DNA of 64,000 nucleotides from Paratinospora sagittata (lineage: Eukaryota > Streptophyta > Magnoliopsida > Ranunculales > Menispermaceae). Each line of letters opens with the position of its first letter. The first letter of the stretch is position 1. Location: the NCBI GenBank assembly GCA_035771175.1, contig CM069613.1:5142001-5206000 (forward strand), read 5' to 3'. Positions 11,092-25,300 of the stretch are shown here, one piece after another. Both the position numbers and the translations under genes were made by a program. The notes under the pieces are model-generated. The model was not told the DNA's origin. It saw nothing but the letters and a program-made list of their open reading frames with translations, and searched no databases.

Positions 11092-13906
11092 TTATGCTGC
11101 CCAGCTCCCAACCTCCAAGCCATTGCCTAACAAATTGTAAGCAAAAAGGTATTAAATGTTCAACATAAACATTTAATAAAACATGCAACTGTCATAGGTG
11201 ATAGATAGGAACAAAAAAAAAAAAAAAAAGACAAAATGAAAATGGCAGGAGGGAAAAGAAAAAAAGTATAGGAATTGAAAGCAAAGAACTTTTAAAAAGT
11301 TAGATTTTCAACAGCTTATAAATCACTTCAACCAACCATCAAATTTGATAAACATTGCTTTCATCAGTTATGGGTAGTTTCACTTTCAGCTATACCTAAT
11401 CCATGTGGACCATTAAAAAATGTCAAGACCCTTGGTTTTTTCTTTACGAAGAGAAAGTCCCATATCCTAGAAATGTCAAACGCTCGAAATGAACATGTGT
11501 AGAACTCATTTATGTCACAAGCAAGTTTCTAAAAATCTTCCCCTCACTCTCATACTGAATTCCAGCATACTTTTCTTCTGCAACCCCAAAAAGGCCGGCT
11601 AAAACTTCAAGGGTCAGAAACGCAACAAGATGGTCTGTCCACTATATCTATATGCATGACAGTATATATAATATTTAATATGAACTTGCAATGCAGCATT
11701 TGCGGCTTGCATTTAAGACCGGCACCTTGGGCTTTTTCCCGTGATAAAGGAAACAATTCATACATAAAAGATATGGTGATAAAACTATTTCTGCCATGTG
11801 TGATTTGATTAGGTCCTTGAGAATTAAAATCATTACTCCGGAAATTTTGCGTAAACCTATGTTACCTAGACTCGGATATAAGTGTTGAACACGGGTACAT
11901 ATCTAGAGGTTTGACCCATTCATTTTCAAATTTTAGGATACGGGGACTCGGTTGTATTATATGTTATTTTTTATCTTTTTTATCTTTTTTTCACTCATTT
12001 ATTGTCCTTTTTATTCTCCCACTTGAGTGAATTTCACCTATTAGTCATTATCTTCTTTCATGCTTTCTCTTCTTTCCATTGGAGAATCTACATAGTAATA
12101 TTTTAAAATTTAAAGTGTCGGACACATATCCCATACCCATGTCGTATTATGAAATGTCGAACAGAGGTACATCGGGCTAAAGTAAAGGGTTCGAGTAACA
12201 TAGGCGTAAACACTGAAAAAGAATCTAAGTGAATATTGGTGCTCGCCTATTTTCCATAGCACTTATTCTTACAAATTGGAAGGATGATTGATAGATATTG
12301 GGATTTGTTCTCATTCAAGCAGTGATGGGAAATAGGTCTCAATTCTCTTAGATTAAGCTTGCTTATTATACCTTGGATTTGTTATGGTCGCATCCAACAA
12401 GAAAATGCCCAGTTTAGATCAAACCAAAGCCAATAGGCCTAACAGAAGGCCTTCTATCCTAATTCAATCTGAAACAGATCCATACAGAGATCTAAAATAT
12501 ATAAAAATTCAGTCATGTAAAATTCACTAACACAAGAACATGATGATATAATGCAAAGAGGAATTAAAAGAGCATACCATCAGGATCAAAGAAGAAGACT
12601 TGCTTTGTTTTCCCATCAGGTTGTGTCTTCTCAAATATTTCAATGCTTTTTTCCTGTGAAATCACTTTCAATTCAGCAAATTCTTCAAAGAATGTAGGCG
12701 AATTAATTAATTTACAACAGAAGTTAGGCTAAAATAAATTAGTTTGGTTAGATGTTAAAAACAAAGAGAAAAGATCCTAACCAATGATAGCGAATGCAAT
12801 TAAAACTTTTCAATAAAATTCGGTTAACAAAAACATTTGTCAAACCAAATTAAAATGTTTTTAGGTCATGCTATTTGATATGGTAAAATATGCAAGAATA
12901 TTCACTCACTGGAATTTAGGTAGACAAATTGACAATATATAATGTTCTGATTATGATACTCATTGCTCTAGAAAATGAAATGGATTTGACCCTTTGTGCA
13001 AAAATGACAAAGGTTAAAACCATAACCAGAATACACCTCCCCAAGACCTCATATTTCACACTAGGTGATAACTTTGTCAAAGGCTCAAAACAGATTTGCA
13101 TGTATCTCAAATCCACCAGTATTAGATGGTGTACATTTGAATATCTTGCACTGTGGAAGTATCCCATCTAGTGCATAGAAATGAATACTTTTTGTCATCT
13201 CTGCTCAAACCAAATCAATTACAATTATACCGGATTCATTTCTCTTTTAGCCCCTAATATAGAGCCACCCATCATAGACCCTTTAACGATTTAAGCTAAA
13301 AAAATGCAATTGGCATGAGTATAGCCATAAGAACAACTTACCATAAAAAAAAATACTTGATTGAAATTTAATTCTCAAAATCACATAATAAATTCCCAGC
13401 AAAAATTTAACAAAATTTACCAGAAATTTATAAAAAAATTAATTCATCAAAATGGAGATTGAAAGCATGAGAAAGAGAAGTTTGCCTTCAAGAATTGAAC
13501 AAAGGCATCGTAGTTGGAAACACCAAAAGAGATATGATGGCCTCTTGGAAGGTTCCTGGGCTCGGCAACGCGATTCACGATCTCTTCCGGGAGATTTTGC
13601 TGAGGATCTCTCTGAATAATATGAAGCGAAGAAGATGAATTGGGGATTCTCAGCCAAACCACTTCAAAGTTTCCGAAATCCGGGGTTTCAATCCGTTCAA
13701 AACCCAGTATCTGAATCAGAAATACCCAGAAACTAGTAAGAAAAAAAAAAAATTTGGGTCTGAACTATTTGATGAAATTGAGAGGAGAAATGGAAGTGGA
13801 GAGAAGTGGGTATGGTGTGTACCTCCTCGTAGAATTTGGCAAGGCGTTTTACATCTGATGCTGCCCTCGCTATGTGGTTTAGGGAAATACCTGCTGCTGC
13901 CGCCAT
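11092..13906 (-). CDS. glyoxalase-I-like / VOC superfamily protein, four exons, 139 aa
   Basis: Single-domain vicinal-oxygen-chelate protein of the glyoxalase/bleomycin-resistance fold; enzymatic activity of this subgroup is not established here. Exons are 13906-13823, 13710-13486, 12653-12578 and 11126-11092, giving 420 nt. The protein begins MAAAAGISLNHIARAASDV. It continues ILGFERIETPDFGNFEVVWL, SSLHIIQRDP, GHHISFGVSNYDAF, KTKQVFFFDPDGNGLEVGSW and ends AA. The His in LNH, the Glu/His pair and the final Glu in GLEV fall where VOC metal ligands normally sit. It resembles Arabidopsis AT1G64185 (from memory). Intron 2 appears to use a GC donor (AAG|GCAAAC at 13485-13484). Intron 3 carries a MITE at 11857-12203. 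Confidence 0.88.
11857..12203. mobile_element. MITE copy 1 (347 bp) with perfect 8-bp target duplication
   Basis: The ends are inverted: CTATGTTACCTAGACTCGG at the left, CGAGTAACATAG at the right. GCGTAAAC is duplicated exactly at 11849-11856 and 12204-12211. The interior carries GGATACGGGGACTCGG and CATACCCATGTCGTATTATG. It sits in intron 3 of the VOC gene. The 8-bp duplication suggests a hAT-type mobiliser. Related copies are at 38637 and 63188. Confidence 0.9.
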
Positions 13907-14853
13907 TGTTGCCTCTGTTCTTTCTTCTTCGTTCTTCTTCTTCTTCTTTGGTTGGTTGATTCGATTCAAGTAAAACTATTCTGTCTCTCTTGACTCTTGC
14001 CATTTTCTAAGGCTTCTTCTACACGTGTAAAGGAATGGATCAGTTGAGGGAATATCTACTTAAAATTTTATAAGAAAATTAAAAAATAAATTAAAAAAAA
14101 TGTACCTAAAATTTGATTAACGTAAGGGGTATTTTTCTTTTCTTATTTTTCTTGTTTTTCTTTTTTTTTTGTTGGGCGATAAGATCACCTCAGCATTTAT
14201 ATGAGTTGTGTTTATGTTTTATGTTTTTTTTTTTTTTTTATTTGGAGAACTCAAGATTCTTAGGCCCCTAGTTGCTCGAGAGTTCTGACTAATTTCTTAG
14301 ACCCTTGGTTGCTTGAGCAAGATCGCTCTCAGTGGCTATTCAAGTCTCATATTTTGCATTAAGCCTTCTCTCTGTTGTGGATAATGAGAGATTTAAACTT
14401 GAGATTTTCAGAATTAAAGTTGGCCCTAGTTACTAAGATTTCATCCCTTGAATGATTTAACTTAAGCCTGCAACCATTAAGTATGGCTATTCCTCTATTC
14501 TACAAACAAAATACAAGGTAATATATTAGGTGATAGGCTATTTCTCTACCCTACCAACAAAATACATAAAAATATAGCTCAACTCTTTCTCAATTCTCAT
14601 GTAAATGTGTTCATTTTTTTTTTCCTTTTTGTGCGCGCGTCCGCGTGAGACTAGAAAAGGCCATTTCTGTCGTCCAGTTTGACAAAAAGAACAATGAAGG
14701 TCAAGCTTGCATTCCTCAAAAATGTTGCAGGCAGTTCTTCCCTCTTCCCATATATAAAAAGAATCAGTACATATTTATGCAATAAATATTCACTGGATTC
14801 AAATTTGGAGGGGAATTCCCCACAATCTTAATTATCAGTTACAAAGAATATGA
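13907..14853. other. spacer between VOC 5' end and PPR 3' end
   Basis: It contains the VOC 5' leader, which has a TTC-type run near 13921-13949. It also has poly-T tracts and a small 51-bp-period duplication at about 14485-14577 (GGCTATTCCTCTA repeated as GGCTATTTCTCTA). Nothing else is recognised. Confidence 0.5.
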
Positions 14854-17435
14854 CTACCAATAATCCCGACAAGAACACCGGTTATCCTTGAACCGATGAA
14901 ACCGATTATTATCTCTCACAATAATTTCTCTATTGACTATGCTCGAGATGAACCTAATTGCACTATGGCAATCCCCGCAGACCCGGAGGTTCTTGGTTAT
15001 TCTTATTGGGACACCAGGAGGGATAGAGATGAGCCCAAAGGCAAGTGCAAGCTTCTCGCTATGATACCATACCTCAGTTTCTTTCTCTTCCTCCTCTAAA
15101 TCATAGAGTGCAAAATTGGTGTCTGGAATGTAACCTGCTGCCTTCATATCTCTTCTTAGTTTCATTAGCATTGCCTGGATCTCTGAGTTTCTCTCATGGG
15201 AAGTATCCTTTGCTTGGAAGACATGGACGACGTTCTTCACAGAAATCCAGCTGCATCCAGCGCCTTTCTTGATCCCGACGTCCTTCATCTCCTTCCTCAC
15301 ATCTGTGGCATCTTCCCATCTGAATCATTTTGAGAAACATATAATCAATGGAAAAGAAATAGGTAGATCTTTACTTAATCTTAGTAACTTTGCTCCCATA
15401 AAACTAGTTTCAAGAAAGGAATTTTGTCAGCAGCAAGAGCTTAACATATTTAGCGTTGTTGTCAAACTAGTGAATCGGAATCAAATCATTAAGATTAAAG
15501 ATACAAAGATTGATCATATATTTGTATATATTAAGTAAAAGTTATAAAGACATTAGTGCTTTGCACCTAATTGACGAATCTGACCAATTCACTACAATTC
15601 AGCTAGCAATTTGGCCTGATTCACTTACAATTTGCCACCAATTCACTAACAATTCAAATTGATTCACTTAGGATTAACGGGTAGAGCTATTCATGAAAAT
15701 GATTTAAATCATTTTGGGGTAGATAGAATCATAAATCGGACTCGTTACTAATTCAACTCACGATTCTGACAATTATGATATTTAGTCATTTGACTCATTT
15801 CATGAAAAGCATGAATCTTTGTTAACAAAGTCATGAAAGTTACCTGCCCGCTGCTGCAAACATGTTAGAGAGCAAGACATGGTTGCCAGAGTCCTTTGGA
15901 TCAAGCTCAAACAAGTTATCAGCAGCTATCTTTCCCAATTCAGGCTTCCCATAGACCCTACAAGCCCCCAAAAGAGCTCCCCAAACTGAGACAGTCGGGT
16001 GAATTGGCATAGCTTTGATAAACTCGTAAGCACGCTCTACCATTCCAGCTCTTCCAAACAAATCCACCATACACGCATAATGCTCGGCCCCTGGCTCAAT
16101 CCCATATCTCCGTCTCATTGACTGGAAAATCTCCATTCCATCCTCCACAGCCCCTGCCCGACTACAAGCCGAAAGCACACAAACTAGTGTCACATAATTC
16201 GGCAAAACCTCATGTCTGCCTTCTGTCATCTGCTTAAATAATGCTAAAGCCATGTCAGCATGACCTTGGTGGGCATAGCCACCAATCATTGCATTCCACG
16301 TGATCAAATTCCTCTCCGGGATCTCATAAAAAGCTCGCTCACAATCCTCTATGTTCCCACATTTCCCATACATGTCTACAAGTGCACTCCCTACATACAC
16401 ATTCTCATCCACACAAGCCTTTATAGCAAGAGCATGAACAGAACTCCCAATTTCAAGTCCCACGAGCCCAGCACACGCACTTAGCACACTCGAAGTCATG
16501 AAATCCGTCAGCCGAACTCCTTCCTTCCTAGACCTCAAGAAAACAAAACAAGCCTTCTCTTCCTCCTCATTCTGTTCATAAGCTGCAACCATTGAGCACC
16601 AAGACACATCATTAGGCCAAGGAATTTTAGAAAAAACCAATTCTGCCGATTCAATCTCCCTACATTTCCCATAAAAATCAACAAGACCATTTCCAACAGA
16701 CACTTCACAATCATACCCACTTCGAATCAAGAACCCGTGTAACTGCCTCCCAAGCTTAAGATCAGACGTATCAGAGCAAGCATTAAGAATTGAACAAAAA
16801 GTTATGGAATTTGGCTCCCCGCCCAGATTCAGAAACTCAATAAACTTGCTCATTCCATCATGGGTCCGGCCTTCCAACACCGAATTTGTGATATAAGAGT
16901 TCCAAGTAGCAACATTTCTCTCGGGCATTTTATCAAACATCTTCCGCGCATCCTCTTTAAGCCCAGTCTTACAGTACATATCAAACGAGCTGCACCCAAC
17001 AAACAGGTCGGCCATCTGCCCGGACTTGACGGCGAGCCCGTGGAGCTGTTTTCCGGCGAGGCCCGACCGAAGCGAAGCGGAGGCTTTGAAAGCACAAGGG
17101 AAAGTGAAGTCATTGGGTTGGATGGATTCACGGCGCATTGCGGAGAAATGGAGGAGAGCGGCGGCGAAGTGGGCGTTTTGGACGGCGCCGGCGATGAGGG
17201 CGGTCCAGGTGACGACGGAGCGGGTCGGGGTGAGTGAGAGGACGAGTTGGGCTGAGTTGAGTCGGTCGAGTTTGGAGTACATGTTGACGAGGTGGTTGGA
17301 GAGGAAGGAAGGTATGGGAACGGTGAGGGGGGATTTGAGGATTTGGGCGTGGACGGCGCGGCCTAGTAGAGGAGATTGAGTTGACACGGCCGATTCGAGG
17401 AGGGAGCCGAGGGCGTTGGGTGTGAGGAATGGCAT
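14854..17435 (-). CDS. MEF11: DYW-class PPR RNA-editing factor, MEF11/LOI1-like, 685 aa
   Basis: Organelle RNA-editing factor. PLS-type PPR repeats recognise the RNA and the DYW domain is the cytidine deaminase. Exons are 17435-15844 and 15319-14854, joined R|W across a 524-bp GT/AG intron. The first residues MPFLTPNALGSLLESAV are followed by repeated MYSKLDRLNSA, TWTALIAGAVQN and MYGKCGNIEDCERAF-type PPR units from about residue 45 to 530. E/E+ motifs follow (GIKKGAGCSWI), then a DYW domain with YHSEKLALAFG (HxE zinc/catalytic motif), VCGDCH and terminal RDYW. Length and sequence agree closely with Arabidopsis AT4G14850, a mitochondrial editing factor also linked to lovastatin response. No disabling change is seen. 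The target peptide is not obvious by eye. Confidence 0.95.
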
Positions 17436-19382
17436 GGCCGGTGGTAATGGCGGGCATGGTTGGCTATACAGAGAGCGCTACATGGGTGAGGGAAAGGAGA
17501 AAGTTATATGCTTCGGCAATGGCTGGAATGGCTCGTAAGATAAAGGTTGTGCGTGGTAGCGAAGAAGACGTGCAGCATACATATGCCATCAAAATTCAAA
17601 ATCCCACTTTTATTTCACTAAATTTTTGTTCTTCAGTTTTTATTTTTTAAAACGAGTGCAAAAATAAAGGTATTTTTATTATAAATGAATTAAAATAAAA
17701 TAAAACTGTATATTTACTATTAAAATAAATGAAGTTGCAGGTAATTCTAAATGTAACCACTAAAAATGCTTAACATACCCACATGTTTTATGAATTTTCA
17801 ATGATATATAACAAGTGAGTACACTTAGTGTTTTTGATATATACATTTAGACTTACCCTAAAAATAGGGATGAGGGTAGGTAAGAGTAAAATAGCTAAAG
17901 GACACCGATGAGTGGTTGGCTCAATAGAAGCTGAGTTGACTCAGTGAAGAGTCTCAAGGTCATTCATTTATAGAAGTTAAAAGATTTATTTATATATAAA
18001 AGGAGATTGAGATTTGAATCCATTACCTTCAATGTGGGAGATCGAATGCCCAATCATTGGGGCAAGCCTCGATAGCTTAAATTGAAATTAAAAAGTATAA
18101 GATAACGTTTGACAACTCTAATCTTAAAAATAAACTCTACTTCTTTTTAGCTCTACTTTAATAAGAGTTTATTTTAGTAGAATTTAGGGGACTTAAAAGA
18201 AGTTAAAAGGTAGTTAAAACTTAACATTACTATTTTTTTTTTTTTCATTTTGATAACAAAACCAAATTTATTTCTATAAAAACGAAGAAAAATTTTCAAA
18301 AGTATTTTAGGTAACAAAAAGACTATGTTGTGAAAATGTGAAGTATTCTTTGGTTTAAGATTTATAATAAGAATACTTCGACTCTTCAAGAGAAAATCAT
18401 TTTTTTTAAAAAAAGGTTATCTTGTTTCTTATTAAAAAAAAGTTAACTTTAACATTAAAAAGCATATAATAGTAATTTATATTTCAATTGATTTTATATT
18501 TTTGTAGATTTTAATTTCTCATTATACTCTTACAATTTTAAAATTTTTATTCTTATTCTAACTACATGAAATAACTTTACTTTTTACGTATATCAAAAGA
18601 TATAAATATTTGTATTTTTCTTAAGAAATATGTATCTTAATTGATTAATAAATAATAAAAAAACACATAATAAAGTTCACAATCACATATATCAATAATA
18701 TATCATTTGTTCATATATTATTTGGAGGTTCAAATCTTTTAACCAAAATAGGTGGATGAGTTAAGCTCAACTCCAACCAAACTTGTCACTTCATGGCAAG
18801 CTAAGCACCTCAAACCTACGAATAGAAGAAAAAAAAGGCTATAGTAAAGAGTGTCAGTCAGATGCCGACTAAAAGCCCCCCGATGACACTTCATCGCGCC
18901 GAGCTCATGACCATTTGGTGGACGCCCAACTCATTATGTGGAGCTCATGATATGTAAGTTTTAAAACTTAAATATGTTCCCACCATTGTCTATAAGTGTC
19001 AGCCCCCAACAATAATAATCATCTTAAAAATATATTTGAGCACAAAAGAAACTAAATAAATAAGCCATTCCAAATAGATAGATATATTCCACCATGACAG
19101 TGAAAAGTTAGTCTGTTTATTCATGCATTTGATATAACATCCAAAAACATCAAAGGAAAAAGGCTTTCATTCATTGAATTGATAAGTAGTAGTAACTTTA
19201 AAGAAAAAAAGAGAATAATCCATGTGATTAATTGTGTGATGCCACAAACAAATACACATTTACAGAGTGTGCTCACTCAGCATCTCCAAGAGCATTCACA
19301 CAACAGACAGTAGTAGTAGTCTCATGATTGACTCTCAATCAGAACAACAACGCCGCATCGCATCTCATCTCTCTATCTCTAT
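17436..19382. other. spacer between PPR 5' end and E3 ligase 3' end
   Basis: It is AT-rich and non-coding. 17436-17600 would hold the PPR leader and promoter, and 19260-19382 the E3 ligase 3' UTR. A weak tRNA-like or repeat-derived patch is possible around 17915-18060, but without clear boxes or ends. Confidence 0.45.
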
Positions 19383-22300
19383 CTATCTGTGCTTGTGCCC
19401 TCGTTCTCGTTCCTTCAACCCCCCTCCTCCTCCTCTGGTGGAATGCCGCACTTGCTCATCCCACTCCACCATCGTCTGCGGCGTAGGCTCGTATCTGGAC
19501 GGCCTCCTCTTGAAATGCCGCTCATCGTCACTCGAATCATTATCCATAACAACGCTCTTCTTCGACACAACAGCAGAAGCAGAAGCAGAAACAGGTCCAT
19601 TGGAAGAAGAGGATCTGAATGGAGGATCCTCCGAGTCTTTGATATCCTTGTGACCACCATTATTGGTCTCGGAGTGAGACGAGGCCTTCCTTTTCTTGCC
19701 GCTCCCTCCGTCGGCCGGGAAGCTTATGCGGGAGAAGACGCTGGCCTTGTGCTTCTTCCTCTCGGCATCAGCAGCAGCAGCAGCAGCGGCATCTGAAGCG
19801 GAAGCAGTAACAACAGCAGCCTTATTTATTGTTATTGGTTGGTCTTCTGGTTCTGTTCTTCTTTTATTACGGGAGGGTTGTTTGGGGAGGTCTTCGGGGT
19901 CAGCCCTCCTCTTGTTGGTAGAAGGACGAGGGGCGGGAGGACGGTCGAGGGAGCGGTGGTGGTGGTGGTGTTGGTGGTGGGATCTTGCAGGACTGGAGGA
20001 TGGTCTTTCTTCCCGGTGGTGGTGGTGTGATTGGGATGGTCGGTCTGGGGTTGGAGATCTGTCGCTGCGATGGTGGTGGTTGTGGCGGTGGCGGTGGATG
20101 TCGGAGCTCTCTGGTGGTGGTGGCGCCAACTTCTGCACCCAACAGACAGATGTTTGACGGTTAGTAACACAGCTTCGCGGAATAAGTCAAAATTCGAAAA
20201 ACTCCTACTTCTACTTAAAGACAAGAAGGATCCTTCACAAATAAACAATTTAAAATTAATTAAAAAATTAAGATTTGTAATACTAATAAAATGAAGGACA
20301 CAATCGTCTTTCCAATAAAAAAAAAAAACACAAGAATGGGTAAGACCGTCTTTTTGTGAGCTTGACTATAATGGGTCATTTCCAAGAGCTCGAACTCACA
20401 TTGACTCTCGTACCGAGCCAAAAGTACAACAGCTTGCACTCATTGAACTTCGTTCAACTAAAGAAATGGGAGATTCTAGGTGCGCCAACCCAGAAAAACA
20501 CAAACTAGCCACCTACTTAATACATTTTCAATGATTATACAACATAACACGTAAGATACAAATTTTTTATTTATTTATTTTTTTGGGGGTGCTTTCAAAA
20601 AAGGTTTGTTTGTAATTTAGAAGTTAACCGAATTTGTCTCTCTTTTCCATATTTAGACCCACTAAAAGAAAATCGGTGATTTATGATATATTTCATTTTG
20701 AAAAGGAAAAAAAGAAACAAAGAAACAACATTTAATTTCATAATGGCTAAACCAAGATCAAGCTCAAGGGCTCAAACTGCTATTTAGGCTCAACTGAAAA
20801 GAATTGAGCAGCAGCTCTTGAGTGACGCTAATAATATTAATATTATTAAAATCAAGATCTTATTATTAAAAAATTTGTTACAAGAAATCTCCACTTTAAT
20901 TTAAACAAGGCAGGTTATTAATAATATTCGTCCCCAACCCAAAAATAAAAATAAAAATAAAAATAAAAAAGTAGAATAATAATAATAATAACAATAATAA
21001 TAATAATAGTAATAAAAGGTGTCCACCTCAAAAATAAATAAATGTATAAAATAACTAGCAGAAGGCGGTGGGAGTGTTGAAAGAGTGAATGTCATCAAGC
21101 AAAGATACATTCAGGGTACTTATAACCATAGTTTTTGCCGCCTTAATCTAATATGAAGTGCAAAACCAGGCAACAAAACAGCAGAATTGGCAGACCCCCG
21201 AACGAGCCCCACATCCCACGTTACGTGAAACTGGACGCTCATTAGGATAACTAATAAAAGACCGTCTCAGATTGATGAAATTAATCTGAAAATTATATCA
21301 TATGATGCATGCAACTCCCAACCCTTGTATACTTCAGCTCTTATTTTTTACTACTGATAGTAAAGCGCATTTTTTGGGAACTCACAACACTAACCCTTCC
21401 AAAATAAAAAAAATTAAGAAAATATTAATATAACTTCAAAAAATTATAACTACAATACTACTACATATTCATGTTCATTGAATCATTTATTACAAACCTC
21501 AAAATGCATAAACCATACACATCCAATGAACATGAACCTGTAATTGTATTTTTTTTTTTTACAGATAAATTAACATTTCTCAAAAAAATAACACTCATCT
21601 ATGTCCACCAAAAATAATGGGCAAAGAAATCTAGCACAAAACTACTACTTGACCATCAGGGCCAACAACAGTATCAGGCCTGCTCTTGAAATTTAATCTG
21701 GGCTTTTTAGTTGAATTCAAGTTTGGAGAAAAAAAAAACAGCTTTAAAAATACATTTTGTTGACATTTCTCTTGAAAATTGTTTGATCGCCTTGAATCAC
21801 GCATCAACACGTGCTTCGAAGCAATTTAATAACTTCTAAGGGTAATTTCAGCAAAGTGTATTTGAAAAGTGGTGTTAATCAAACATTACTTGAAAAAATA
21901 AAAAATAAGGCATTCAAGGACAAACAGGGTAGGCAGAATAGGAGGAGCTACTAAGAACCTAACTCTTTGACCAATTAGCCTGACATATTTAGGAATTTGT
22001 ATAGATGATTCCATAACAGCCGACTCTGATCTAAATTAGAGAATAAACCAACTGAGAAAACTAGTGGACAGATAATGGCCTGGAGCTCCAATAGACAATG
22101 AGCCAAATAGCATCGGTTAGTCACTCTTGCAGCGCGGGTTGCACTGGAGCAACTGACCGAAAAAATCCACAAAATACTACTCGCATTTCTAAACTCAAAA
22201 AAAAATTTCTTCCTGTTGGCATGAAAAACTTGAAAAACATCAAATCTAATCTTAGGATCCTTAAGAAATATCAATGGATTCGGCTCAAAGCAACAAAACG

Positions 22301-25300
22301 CATTTTCTTTTTCTAAGTCAAAAAAGAAAAGTAGCGTTTTCTTGCCAAAGTTGCTGCAACCATCAATAGGACCCTGCCACAGTACATAAGCAAAAACGAG
22401 AACAGCCAAATTAGACAATAAAAGACATACATGTTTTGATTTCATTGAGGAAACATCCCCACCGCTGATCATTTCTCTAGCAGGTTCCCGATCCTTGGGA
22501 AAATCCCTGGTCACAGAACAAAGTAAATTTTAGTCGGTATGTGCAAGAGATTTAAGAAAGCCGCATTGTTCCACTTAACTAGAGCTGCAAGACCACCTAT
22601 CAAAATTAAATTAACAAAGACCAAACCACCCCTCATAGATCAAGAGCTATTATGCAGCATTGCATCAACAAAATCAAATACCAACTTGGGACTCGGGTTT
22701 TAGAAGCTTACACCATCTCTTCAAGGACTTGCAATTCTTCTCTCCATGCAGAGAAGTCAACAAAAAAAGGATGAAAGAGAAATGGAGGGCTGAGAGAAAA
22801 AACGGGGGAGAGGAGGAAGAGAGAGAGAGAGTGTACCTTTGAACACCTCGCTCAATTTCACGCTTTCTCCTCAAGTCAGCTTTACGAGCCTCAAACTCTT
22901 CTCTGCTCATAACTGGTGGGGCTGGATTTGACCCCCTAGCAAACTCCGATAGATCCCTGAAAATTGTTAAGCTCTTATCAGGTTGGTATAATCAGGTTTC
23001 ATAGCCAACATAACAATCATCTTTATCAAATGGTTGAGGAATGAAGTGCCTTAATAACAAATAACATACCTCTGAGGTGGAACAACCGGTGGCATCATAT
23101 ATCCACCAAAGGGGTCTTGAGGCATAATCCCTCCAAACGGAACATCAAAGGGGCCAGGGACATAACCCATGTAGGGCATTGCACCGGCATAAGGATTCAT
23201 AAATCCATCCATCCCAAGTTGCATGCCACCCCAATATGGGTTACAGGCTGAAGGGCCAAAAGGCATCATACCATAGTTTTCAGCTGCAACATCTTGAGGA
23301 GTTCTCCATTGTAGCTCTGCGGCTGCAATACATAAGACAAAATAACATGATCACCTAGAAACATGACTAGCATAGTGAAGCCCTCCTAAAATACAAGAGG
23401 AGCTACACTGCCATAGAACAGGACACAAATGCAAATATTGATATAGTTCTATGATTCTTAACTGCAATAGGGGTTTGCGCACAATACTTAACCTAAGAGA
23501 AATACAAGCAGAACTTACCATTAAGAGGCAATCGAACTTTCTTCTTTTTCTTTTTCTTCCCTGGAAGACAAAACATATATCAGGATATAAATAATAAAAC
23601 TAAAAAGCACTGCTCCAAGATATCTTTCTGAAAAAAACTGTCATGAATAATATTAAAAACACTATAAAAAAAGTAAGCTTCATTTCTTTTAAAAATTTTA
23701 CCTCTAAAATATCAAGGTAACAGCCTGTGAAATAAGAAGCAACGTGGGACAGATACAGGCAGATTTCGAAGGAAAGAGAAAAATGAGAAGATAAGGACAC
23801 TAAAATGTCTTTACAAATGCCTAGAAATAATAAGACTAGAAAGTGGTGGCAGACAACAATGCATCAAATAAGGCCCTGTGAAGCAAACCAATCAAAAAGA
23901 CTATAAATCAACAATTTACAATGAATCACCTGGCTCAGAAACTGATGGTTTTTGCTGCACTTCTTCTTCAACCAATGCCGCACTTCCTTGGGATGTTGTT
24001 TCTTTCACGGTCACCGACTCGTGCGTGGCTTCCGATATAGCAGCAGCTTTTGTCATCTTTCCTTTCTCCATTGGCTGTTGTGGGGCATTACTGGCATCAT
24101 TCGCTTCATTTGTAGTCTCTTTTGTTTCCAAATTATCCTCCTTAGGAGGTGGTGGCATTGGTTCACCTTTGGAAGTAGCAGAAAGAGTGGGAGATGGAAC
24201 TTTGGACTGAGCAGGTCGAGCAGACTCCATATCTAGATAAAGATAATTGTGTTTAGCTATGGCAAAAAGTAGAAGAAATTTTAACCAAACCATACAGACA
24301 TTGGAACACAGAAACCTTGAATTTGCAACATGCTTCCAGCATTTTCCGCACTACTGTTGTTCGACTCCAATAACCGGTTAATCGTATCTCTAAGAGTCTT
24401 ATTAGGGAGCAGGTCATCAGCAAGTACATTTGTGGCTCCACAAACGCACACTGATTTTGAGATAATGTGGTCCCTGATACCTGATTATAATGCACAAACC
24501 ATGAATCACTAAATAAAATCATACGGATGAAGTAAAAGCTTAAAGATTCTTTAACAATATTGAACAACCAAATGACAAACATGATACCAGAATTTACACC
24601 TGACCTTAAACAAATTCACATCGACATAAACACATTTTCCAAACATAATAATTTGAATGAGCTCAGCAATGTAAATTCACAAAAACTGATTACAAGAACA
24701 CCATGGATAAATGGAAATTATAAATTATCACCAAGATATTAGAAATACGGTTAAATATTTGCATTTGAAATCAAAAAAACCAAAGAGCAGCAATAGATGT
24801 GACCAGCATAAGATTTAAAACTTAGTCAGATGCACAATAAATAGAACACATACATCTGTCACAGAAGCTCTTAAAACAGCACTTGCTAGTTAGTACAGCA
24901 TCCTTCATTACTTCTTTGCACAATGGGCAACGTAGTTCTGGTGGAATATCACTGACTGAGCGAGTGGAAGGTAGCCCTTCAATTTCCTTCTCAAAAGCAG
25001 CCCTATTTCATGTATAAAATGTACCAAGTGAATATCAAAGCCTAAAAACAGAGTCATATACTATCTGCAGCAAGGAAACAAATCAACAATCATTCAATTA
25101 GATCAGCTTACTCATTAGGCCTCAAAACAGCAACTGCTCCACTCGGCAAAGCATAAGAGCCATCTGGAGTTGCCATGAGCATTGACTTGGGAATACCAGT
25201 TGGAGGCTTCACTTTTTTGATGTCATAATTAGGATCACCGTTAGTAGGGCAATGCTGGATAAAGTGGCCTGGATGGTAGAAATTAAATTATTGAGCATTA

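Noticed and set aside
16260..17457. Several plus- and minus-strand frames over the PPR gene
   Set aside because: They lie antisense or out of frame to a clearly conserved DYW PPR protein.
19389..20248. Poly-Trp/Gly and poly-His/Pro frames around 20 kb
   Set aside because: They are out-of-frame readings of the His/Ser-rich last exon of the E3 ligase.
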